Notes under the pieces: model-generated
What the model was told of the DNA's origin: nothing
The model's input: the letters and a program-made list of their open reading frames with translations, nothing else
Databases searched by the model: none
Program-made: the position numbers and the translations under genes
Assembly (NCBI GenBank): GCA_017694795.1
Contig: JADIMM010000037.1
Span: forward strand, 1 to 58,280
Direction: 5' to 3'
Source of the DNA: Candidatus Gallitreponema excrementavium
Lineage (GTDB): Bacteria; Spirochaetota; Spirochaetia; Treponematales; Treponemataceae
Length of the DNA: 58,280 nt
In this document: positions 52,207 to 58,280 of the stretch, one piece after another
How the letters are laid out: every line of letters starts with the position of its first letter
How positions within the stretch are numbered: the first letter of the stretch is position 1

Positions 52207-53677
52207 GAATCATATTGGGATATACCTTCTTAAGGTAATCGTCGTTGTAGTATTTGTCCGCCAGAACCTCCAGCTCATTTTTTGGAGGAACACCCTTTAA
52301 TCTGTTTTCCTGTCTTAAAAGGGCAAAAGAGGATATACCCATAGATATAACCAGTATCACAGAAACTACAGCTGTGAGGATTTTTCCTGTTAACGGCCTT
52401 ACCTTTTCAATTTGCTCGGACAGGGATGGATATAAGAACTTAATCCAACACAGCCCTAAAAATCCCCAGAAGAACGAATACAAGAGGTTTGTTCTTCCGC
52501 CAAAATTAACCTGAAAAGATGAATAATCCCAGGAAACAGAATTGAAAACCTTTTCCTGAAAAAGACTCAGGGAGAATTCCAGCACTCCTCCAATAATCAT
52601 GCACATAACAATAATAAAAGAATCTTTTTTATCACGCCACCGGTACAAAACCCAAGTCATCAGTACGGCACCTATGCCGTAAACCATATTAAAGGGAATA
52701 TAAATTAACGCAGAACGGTTTTCGATATAACCGTGTCTAAAAAGACACCAGGCACTTTCAATAAAGACCCCGATAATCGAAGATACAACAAAGACCCAGA
52801 ATAACTTATAAAAACACAGACCTTTGGCAAATACATTTTCGGTTTTTTCGATTTTATCCTGTGTAACCGGTTTTGTAATGGATTTTGAAAACTTTTCTTC
52901 GGCTGATTTTTGTGCGTTCATTCCAACAGTCTGAAGATATAAAATCTTATCCTGTATCTTCTTTTTGATTCCCGGGAAGGCGGTCAAAACACGTACATGT
53001 TCCCGTTTCCATTCGCCAATGGAATTAAGTTTTTCTATAAGTTTATCCGAATAAGGATGGGTTGATTTAATAATTTTTTCCCTCAAAATCTTTCTTGATT
53101 CATAAATACTTGCCTTAACACCGGTACGCTTTAATTCTTCTATAATCTCATACAACCGGGAAATCTTTTCTCTCAAGTGAACAAGCAAAGATACGGAATA
53201 AATTATATCTGCGACAAATACCACCAACAAACTAAATACAACATAATCGAGAACTTTTTCAGGGATTCTGCCGATTACCCCAGACAAGAAGGGTTGCACA
53301 AAGCTGACCCCTCCAAGTCCCATAATTCCAAACATTAAAGAATTTCTTAAACATATACGGCCGTTAATATTTAAACGGTAATTGGTGTAGTCCCACCACC
53401 GCATGGAAAAAAGTTTTTCCAAGATATAACTTGATATATATTCTACCGTACTTGCAAGAACCATGGATAAAACAAAAACAAGAAGATAATTATTCCTTAT
53501 CTCCTGCAAAGGATACACAAGAAGCACCGCAGCAAATCCGTAAATAGGACAGATCGGCCCCTTAAGAAATCCCCTGTTTACAAGTTTTCTTTGAAGGATT
53601 GAACAATAAATAACTTCTGAAATCCAACCTATAAAACTGTAAATAAAGAAACTCAGAATTATACTTTTTATTTCCAT
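52151..53677 (-). CDS. Tandem-duplicated CmpB-family membrane protein
   Basis: 508 residues. The N-terminal half matches PF06541 (putative ABC-transporter type IV/CmpB): FIYSFIGWISEVIYCSI, NRGFLKGPICPIYGFAAVLL. A second copy is seen from about 290: KLFWVFVVSSIIGVFIESAW and YIPFNMVYGIGAVLMTWVLY. Each copy has about four to five membrane helices, with a charged helical linker of about 110 residues between. Transport has not been shown for this family. AAGGAG precedes the ATG. The 3' end overlaps the gene on the other strand by 56 bases. Confidence 0.8.
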   Translation of the reverse strand: MEIKSIILSFFIYSFIGWISEVIYCSILQRKLVNRGFLKGPICPIYGFAAVLLVYPLQEIRNNYLLVFVLSMVLASTVEYISSYILEKLFSMRWWDYTNYRLNINGRICLRNSLMFGIMGLGGVSFVQPFLSGVIGRIPEKVLDYVVFSLLVVFVADIIYSVSLLVHLREKISRLYEIIEELKRTGVKASIYESRKILREKIIKSTHPYSDKLIEKLNSIGEWKREHVRVLTAFPGIKKKIQDKILYLQTVGMNAQKSAEEKFSKSITKPVTQDKIEKTENVFAKGLCFYKLFWVFVVSSIIGVFIESAWCLFRHGYIENRSALIYIPFNMVYGIGAVLMTWVLYRWRDKKDSFIIVMCMIIGGVLEFSLSLFQEKVFNSVSWDYSSFQVNFGGRTNLLYSFFWGFLGLCWIKFLYPSLSEQIEKVRPLTGKILTAVVSVILVISMGISSFALLRQENRLKGVPPKNELEVLADKYYNDDYLKKVYPNMILKVQEGQDSNLQTEESRE

Positions 53678-53730
53678 ACCGGAACTCCTTGTAATTCTTA
53701 ATGTAATTATATTTTATGTTTTATGCAAAT

Positions 53731-53797
53731 AAAAAAGCTGTGCCTTAAACCCGGTCAAGAAAACTTTTCCCCAACCGGATTATTACACAGCTTTTTT
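53731..53797 (-). terminator. Nested hairpin terminator after the pullulanase gene
   Basis: A 12-base outer stem (53731-53742 with 53786-53797, AAAAAAGCTGTG/CACAGCTTTTTT) encloses an inner CCGGT/ACCGG pair. Read leftward it ends in a T run, and its outer arms are symmetric, so it may also act on rightward transcripts. It lies 17 bases after the pullulanase stop. Confidence 0.7.
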
Positions 53798-53814
53798 CAG
53801 GAACTTACCTTACG

Positions 53815-56610
53815 TTATTTTGCAACTTTGAGCAAAATTGCAGTAAGAGGTTCCAAAGTTGCAGTTGTTCCTTCCAGCTTAACACCTGAAGGATTTGCAA
53901 TTCCTTCAACCGAAGCTGAATTTTCATCGGCATAAACAACCGCATTTGTTAAATCAATACCGGTATCAAGAGACTTAGCCTCTGATTTATCCCCGTTCAT
54001 GAGGACAACCCAAGTTCCGTCTTTATCGGCAAGTTTATACCCAATCATAAAACCTTCTGAGCCAGAAATCAATGAAGCAGCTTTTTTAACTTCCTCTGCT
54101 GTTCCAAGCCTGAAAATCTCATTAGCCTTTCTGATTGCAATCATTCCCTTTGTATAGTCCAAAAGATTATTATAATCATCATCCAAAGTCCATACAATCT
54201 GATTGATATTATCGGAAGAATCATAACTGTTTCTCACGAAGTTTCCGACAGTTTCAGAAGTAGCATTCAACTTTGGCTTTGTTCTTCCACGCTCCTGTCC
54301 TGCATGAAGGAATGCAACACCCTGGGATGTCAGACCAATAAAGTTCCCCATCTTTATGCGGCGGATAACTTCTGCCTTCCCTTCTGGAGTAGATTCATTG
54401 ATTTTCGCATTATTAACAATAGAATCATGGAGGGTTAATCCGTCATGGCAAACGAGATACTGGATGCTATCCCCGGGATCATCAGGTCTGTAATTATTTA
54501 CAGGACGGCCCATCATAAGCTCAAAGAAGTAATTTGTTGAGGCAGGAGCCTTATTTGTTATAAATCCTTGACCAGCCTCATTGTAACCACCGGCTTTTAC
54601 AGCATCCCTGAGTTCATCGTTGAAAACGGCAATGCTGTTAGTCTTGTTCATATAGTTTTGATCCATACCAACTGTTCCGGCGGGTCCGTTGTACATCTTC
54701 CAGCCTTCGCCTACAAACAAAACCTGGGGTTTTACTTCTGCACAGGCGGCGTAGGCGTCCAGCATGGTTTCAGAATCAATCAGCCCCATAAGGTCAAAGC
54801 GGAAACCATCAACCTTATATTCATCAACCCAATATTTGGTTGAATCCACAATGAGTTTTCTTGCCATGGTTCTTTCTGTCGCCACATCGTTTCCACATCC
54901 TGAATTTGAAAGGAATCCTCCGTTTTCATTCATTCTGAAGAAATAACCCGGAACAATCTGTTCCATAAAATCGGTTTTAGCCATATGGTTGTAAACAACA
55001 TCCAGAATTACACCTAATCCAAGTTTATGTGCTTCTTTAACAAGGGTCTTTAATTCGGCAATTCTTGCATAGGGATCAGAAGGATTTAAAGAATACCAGC
55101 CTTCCGGAGTGAAATAGTTGTGAGGATCATATCCCCAGTTATAATTATTTCCACTGGAAGTTCCGTCTGACTCATAGGATTTGTCGTTTTCGTTTCCGTA
55201 ATAGAAATTCAAAACGGGGAGAATCTGAATATGGGTTACACCAAGCTCTTTGAGGTACGGAAGTTTTTCTATAAATGCAGTATAGGTTCCGGCAGGAGCC
55301 TTTACCTTAGCATCAGGAGAGATTGTAAAATCCCTTACGGAAACTTCGTAAATTATGGCATCTTCGTATTTCTTAAGCTCAACCCCGGTATAACCTTCCC
55401 AGCCGGAAGCAGGATTTGCCTTTTCACTTGTCAAATCAACAATAGCAGCCCTTCCGTTTCCACCATTCTGCTCGGAGAAAGCGGCCATAGACTTTGCATA
55501 AGGATCCAAAGCGTAAGAAGTTCCTTTTGCATTTTTTATCCTGTATTCATAGAACCAGCCGTCTACATTCTCTTTGTTAAATACTACAGACCAGACTCCG
55601 GTTTTTGAATCCAAGGTCATTGGCTCTTCGTATGTAGCTGTAGTAGCATTTCCTGTCTTGTAAATGAGAACATCAACACTGCTGGAAGTGGGAGCCCACA
55701 ATTTAAAGGTAACAGATTTGTCTTCCGGATTGAAAACAGCACCAAGTACTTCGTCTTTTGCAGGAACAGCCCTTTCTGCAAATTCAACAGAAAACTTTGT
55801 TGTACTTACTGTAGCCGGAGCCTGGAAACCTTCTTTTACAACTACCAAAGAAGCAGAAGCCGGAACATTCTCTACAAGTTCGATTGTAACATTGTCAGCA
55901 TAGTTGTTTACCGGTTTTTTTGGGTACAAAGTGTTGTAAACCTTTGCAATATCGTAGGTTTTGGAGCCGTCAGATTCCTGGACTACAAAGCCTGAGCCGG
56001 TAAGGGGATCTAAATCCAAACCGTATTTTGCGTTAAGCTCAAGCTCTATCGTATTTTCCTTTACCAATTCAGCACTTCTTATTTTAACGGCAAAGGGGCC
56101 CGGATAATGAAGTTCCATATCCCCTGAAACTATAATAACACGGTTGCTGATGTTGGTATCCCAGATACGGTCTGCATCACCGTCTTTTGTCCAGCTTCCG
56201 TCCTGACGGGGAATAAGCCCTGTCATTCCTTTAGAATCCGTTAATTTTGCACCGCCGGCATTGGAACCGTCTTTTTTAAAACGCATATAGCCGATTCCAT
56301 CCGCAACCTGCCAATCCTGTGAATAATCCCAGGCTGCCTCTCCGGCGCCTCCATCTATGGCCCAAATCCAAAGCGCCCAAGGTTCATAGTTTCCATCCGG
56401 ACGGTAATAATAAATTACCAATTCATCATCCGACGGATTCAACTGTTCGTCCAGCTTATTAACCGCAGCCAAAGCGGGGGTTCCCTGGGACTCAAAATAA
56501 CCGGGTTCTACAGAAAGACCTGCATCGGCTTTTCCCCCTGCAAAAACCATTCCCATGGAAACAAACAAAAACAACACTGTCAAAACAAGTAGTTTTCCCA
56601 GATTTCTCAT
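53815..56610 (-). CDS. pulA: Exported type I pullulanase
   Basis: Hydrolyses alpha-1,6 bonds in pullulan and branched starch or glycogen. 931 residues. The signal peptide ends at MVFAGG. A CBM41-type (PUD) carbohydrate-binding module occupies about 45-150 (VIYYYRPDGNYEPWALWIW). A CBM48 domain precedes the GH13 barrel (FKLWAPTSSSVDVLIYK). The barrel has the pullulanase signature YNWGYDPHNYFTPEGWYS, GVILDVVYNHMAKTD, nucleophile Asp in VDGFRFDLMG, acid Glu in VLFVGEGWKM and YLVCHDGLTLHDS. The mature protein probably stays in the periplasm or outside. AGGAG precedes the ATG. An upstream inverted repeat could be an operator. Confidence 0.95.
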   Translation of the reverse strand: MRNLGKLLVLTVLFLFVSMGMVFAGGKADAGLSVEPGYFESQGTPALAAVNKLDEQLNPSDDELVIYYYRPDGNYEPWALWIWAIDGGAGEAAWDYSQDWQVADGIGYMRFKKDGSNAGGAKLTDSKGMTGLIPRQDGSWTKDGDADRIWDTNISNRVIIVSGDMELHYPGPFAVKIRSAELVKENTIELELNAKYGLDLDPLTGSGFVVQESDGSKTYDIAKVYNTLYPKKPVNNYADNVTIELVENVPASASLVVVKEGFQAPATVSTTKFSVEFAERAVPAKDEVLGAVFNPEDKSVTFKLWAPTSSSVDVLIYKTGNATTATYEEPMTLDSKTGVWSVVFNKENVDGWFYEYRIKNAKGTSYALDPYAKSMAAFSEQNGGNGRAAIVDLTSEKANPASGWEGYTGVELKKYEDAIIYEVSVRDFTISPDAKVKAPAGTYTAFIEKLPYLKELGVTHIQILPVLNFYYGNENDKSYESDGTSSGNNYNWGYDPHNYFTPEGWYSLNPSDPYARIAELKTLVKEAHKLGLGVILDVVYNHMAKTDFMEQIVPGYFFRMNENGGFLSNSGCGNDVATERTMARKLIVDSTKYWVDEYKVDGFRFDLMGLIDSETMLDAYAACAEVKPQVLFVGEGWKMYNGPAGTVGMDQNYMNKTNSIAVFNDELRDAVKAGGYNEAGQGFITNKAPASTNYFFELMMGRPVNNYRPDDPGDSIQYLVCHDGLTLHDSIVNNAKINESTPEGKAEVIRRIKMGNFIGLTSQGVAFLHAGQERGRTKPKLNATSETVGNFVRNSYDSSDNINQIVWTLDDDYNNLLDYTKGMIAIRKANEIFRLGTAEEVKKAASLISGSEGFMIGYKLADKDGTWVVLMNGDKSEAKSLDTGIDLTNAVVYADENSASVEGIANPSGVKLEGTTATLEPLTAILLKVAK

Positions 56611-56934
56611 GTTTTCTCCTAAAATTTACTGAAAATGCTTTCCCATACGGGTAAAATGAAAGGAAAACGACGTTTATCTTTTCATTTTAAATTCAAAAGA
56701 ATTAGAGCTTTCAATTATACTCTTGTAATTATATCATGTAAAATAAAAATTACAAAGTATTTTTATTTTAGTTATAGTCTCTAAATTTTAACAAGAATAA
56801 ATGAAGCATTAAAGAATACTGCCACATGCTATGTATCAACTTTCTGAAAATTAATTGAACAAAGCTTTTATTGATTTAATTCCAACATCCGGTTAACGAA
56901 TATTTTTTTTCAAAGGTTATATATTTTACGAAAG
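56611..56934. other. AT-rich intergenic region between pullulanase and integrase
   Basis: No supported gene. It holds the pullulanase ribosome-binding site and a palindromic site (next entry). The rest is AT-rich. AAAGCTTT at about 56866 also occurs near 58117 beyond the integrase, but the match is too short to call attachment sites. Confidence 0.5.
56652..56689 (-). promoter_or_regulatory. Inverted repeat upstream of pullulanase, possible operator
   Basis: TAAAATGAAA (56652-56661) and TTTCATTTTA (56680-56689) are perfect 10-base arms separated by 18 bases, about 42-79 bases upstream of the pullulanase ATG. The position and symmetry suit a repressor or activator site; no regulator gene is in the window. 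Confidence 0.4.
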
Positions 56935-57993
56935 TCATGAAATTAATGGAAAAGCATCTATAGCTTCCCTGATTTTTTTATCAGTGACTTTTGCGTACCT
57001 GGTAGTAGTTTTTAATTCACGGTGCCCTAATAATTTCTGTACAGTATAAATGTCAGCTCCGGATTCCAGTATTAAAGTTGCAAAGGTATGCCGGGCGAGA
57101 TGCCATCCCATGTGTATTTTTACACCGGCATCTTTTCCCCAATCAATGAGATATTGATTGCAGTGACAGCGGGTTGAACACAGGTAAGGAAAGACATAGA
57201 TGGTTTTTTCATTATCCATTTTTTGCCGGATTTTCTCTTGTCCCTTAAGTATCTCCATAGCTTGTTCACTTAAGGGGATATACACAAAATTTGATGTTTT
57301 TATCTGCTGTTTTTGAATTATTTTAGTTGAAAAATTTATGTCTTCCAGTTTCAAGGTTCTTAAATCCGAAACCCTCAGGCCTGTATACACACTGAACAGG
57401 AATGCATTTTTTATTTCCTGCTTAAACAAATCTTTAGGAGTGCAATCTTTTAAAAGTTTTATATCGCTTGTAGTCAAATATTCCTTTCTTTTTTCTTCCC
57501 CTTTTATGTGCTTAACTCCAAGACAAGGGTCTTTTATTATCAGGTTGTTTCTTACCGCTTTTTTTATGGCAGAACGGAAAGCCTGCATATATACTTCTGC
57601 AGAATTGCTTGTTAATTCAGTCCTGGAAGTTAAAAAATTTTGAAATTCTTCTATCCATTGAGGTGACAGACTTTCAAGTTTTAAATTACCTGCAAACATT
57701 TCCACGAATTTAAGCACATATCTTAGAGAGTGTTTTTTTGGTTTATCCTTTACTTCCCGGTGAAGGTATTCCACCAAAGGCATTCTGGAACCTTCCGGAT
57801 CAACTACACCATACCGGTATGCCGCTAAAGAAATTTCCTTGTTACTTCTGATAACTTCGGCCATTCTCAAAACCTTCATATTTTGCTTTTTATCAGGGGA
57901 CACTGTCAGTCCTGTACATTCCCTCCAACGGATTCCGTTTACTGTAATGCTAAGATAAATTTTTTTCCTGTTTATCCAGATTTTAACGCCCAT
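56935..57993 (-). CDS. Tyrosine recombinase (phage-type integrase)
   Basis: 352 residues. An N-terminal arm-binding-like part (MGVKIWINRKKIYLSITVNG, a short beta-rich segment) leads to a SAM-like core-binding domain (SLRYVLKFVEMFAGNLKLES) and the catalytic domain. The catalytic residues are seen: Arg in YTGLRVSDLRTLKLEDI, H-L-A-R in GWHLARHTFATL, His in LGHRELKTT, and Tyr in TRYAKVTD. The layout resembles integrases of Bacteroidetes elements and other spirochaete integrases. No excisionase or cargo genes are nearby. A GGAAG site precedes the ATG. The gene stands alone between pullulanase and a broken gene. Confidence 0.92.
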   Translation of the reverse strand: MGVKIWINRKKIYLSITVNGIRWRECTGLTVSPDKKQNMKVLRMAEVIRSNKEISLAAYRYGVVDPEGSRMPLVEYLHREVKDKPKKHSLRYVLKFVEMFAGNLKLESLSPQWIEEFQNFLTSRTELTSNSAEVYMQAFRSAIKKAVRNNLIIKDPCLGVKHIKGEEKRKEYLTTSDIKLLKDCTPKDLFKQEIKNAFLFSVYTGLRVSDLRTLKLEDINFSTKIIQKQQIKTSNFVYIPLSEQAMEILKGQEKIRQKMDNEKTIYVFPYLCSTRCHCNQYLIDWGKDAGVKIHMGWHLARHTFATLILESGADIYTVQKLLGHRELKTTTRYAKVTDKKIREAIDAFPLIS

Positions 57994-58018
57994 AACTCTT
58001 CCTTGTAATTTTTAATAA

Positions 58019-58047
58019 CTTACATTTTGCTTACATATAACTTACAC
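58019..58047. promoter_or_regulatory. Three CTTACAY sites at an 11-base period upstream of the integrase
   Basis: CTTACAT at 58019-58025 and 58030-58036, and CTTACAC at 58041-58047. Starts are exactly 11 bases apart, so all lie on one face of the helix. They lie 26-54 bases upstream of the integrase start and could bind the integrase itself or a regulator. Confidence 0.55.
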
Positions 58048-58112
58048 TTTTATTATCTGTTTTTAATGCACCGATTATTAATATTATTTGCTAAATTCCA
58101 CAATATCATTAA

Positions 58113-58280
58113 AAAAAAGCTTTATTTATTATTTTCGTTAATGCTGTTACTTTTACCATCAAAGCTCCGGCTTCCCAGCTCGTAGTAATCACAGGACCTT
58201 CTCCCTATTTCCCTAACTGGAGTCCGGATGGAATTCCGATGACAAAGGGAGATGACGGAGTATGGTCTTACACTCTCACA
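58113..58280 (+). pseudogene. 5'-truncated esterase-type E-set domain protein (runs off right edge)
   Basis: The frame translates as NAVTFTIKAPASQLVVITG and ends with PDGIPMTKGDDGVWSYTLT, which fits the E-set domain found in front of CE1-type carbohydrate esterases (V-T-F-x-x-K-A-P, then P-M-T-K-x-x-D/x-G-V-W-S-Y). A stop codon lies just before (58110-58112) and there is no ATG, GTG or TTG between it and the domain. In the next frame an ATG at 58066 begins a hydrophobic, signal-like stretch (KKKLYLLFSLMLLLL) that hits a stop at about 58185. So the gene is either truncated or frameshifted. The rest lies outside the window. Confidence 0.55.

Noticed and set aside
56656..56784. A 42-codon frame as the missing 5' end of the esterase gene
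   Set aside because: Its sequence is basic and lacks a signal peptide core, has no clear ribosome-binding site, and overlaps the palindrome upstream of pullulanase.
56866..58124. AAAGCTTT on both sides of the integrase as attachment sites
   Set aside because: The match is only eight bases, is itself palindromic and could easily occur by chance in AT-rich sequence.

Overview
The window reads as a core chromosomal segment of a host-associated spirochaete, most likely a Treponema relative. The reasons are a greA-type gene of 960 codons with a very long helical N-terminal half, a MurA with Asp in place of the catalytic Cys, a tamB-bamA-skp block near mutS, many TPR proteins and lipoproteins with spirochaete-style signal peptides, and moderate GC content. 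The species cannot be named from sequence alone. Coding is dense, genes lie on both strands, and neighbours often overlap by a few bases.

Layout. 0-5 kb: the tail of an IS30-like transposase at the left edge, then a leftward six-gene operon read as recA-folK-scpA-scpB-rluB-LysM protein (homologous recombination, folate synthesis, chromosome condensation, rRNA modification, envelope). 5-10 kb: a divergent PRPP synthetase (prs) meets a leftward group of rpe, a YbgF-like TPR protein, an exported protein of unknown function and a membrane-anchored TPR protein. 10-16.3 kb: a promoter drives a TPR protein and the long GreA, followed by a vWA/transmembrane/FHA-like protein. 16.3-25.8 kb: a leftward tamB-bamA-skp outer-membrane assembly block followed by a small zinc-ribbon gene, yebC and ruvC. 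25.9-36.9 kb: tmk and an exported protein, comF and mutS (leftward), a STAS protein with a sialic-acid-synthase-like gene, coaX, a phosphodiester-glycosidase-like lipoprotein divergent from folC, and an N-terminally extended uracil phosphoribosyltransferase. 36.9-38.1 kb: a TPR lipoprotein and tRNA-Val.

38.2-41.4 kb is the clearest accessory island. A 653-residue lipoprotein with a sharp internal change of base composition is bracketed by long, same-direction, imperfect composite repeats. Each repeat contains hairpins and a 50-52 base inverted-repeat unit, and there are three copies of that unit. 41.4-53.7 kb returns to housekeeping: pepT-murA, a Lon-like AAA protease, a membrane protein with a degenerate hydrolase-like domain, a Nif3-like protein, a PAS/GGDEF/HD-GYP signalling protein, two adjacent related envelope proteins, and a duplicated CmpB-family membrane protein. 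53.8-58.3 kb holds an exported type I pullulanase, an isolated tyrosine recombinase with three 11-base-phased sites upstream of it, and at the right edge a fragment of an esterase-type E-set domain that has no usable start codon.

No CRISPR array, rRNA, prophage block or known defence system is visible. The points most worth a second look are the repeat-bracketed mosaic lipoprotein, the integrase with phased sites next to a broken gene, a recurring arrangement that suggests leaderless mRNAs (mutS, pepT and two lipoprotein genes), and several essential enzymes with altered signature residues (MurA, Tmk, PRPP synthetase).
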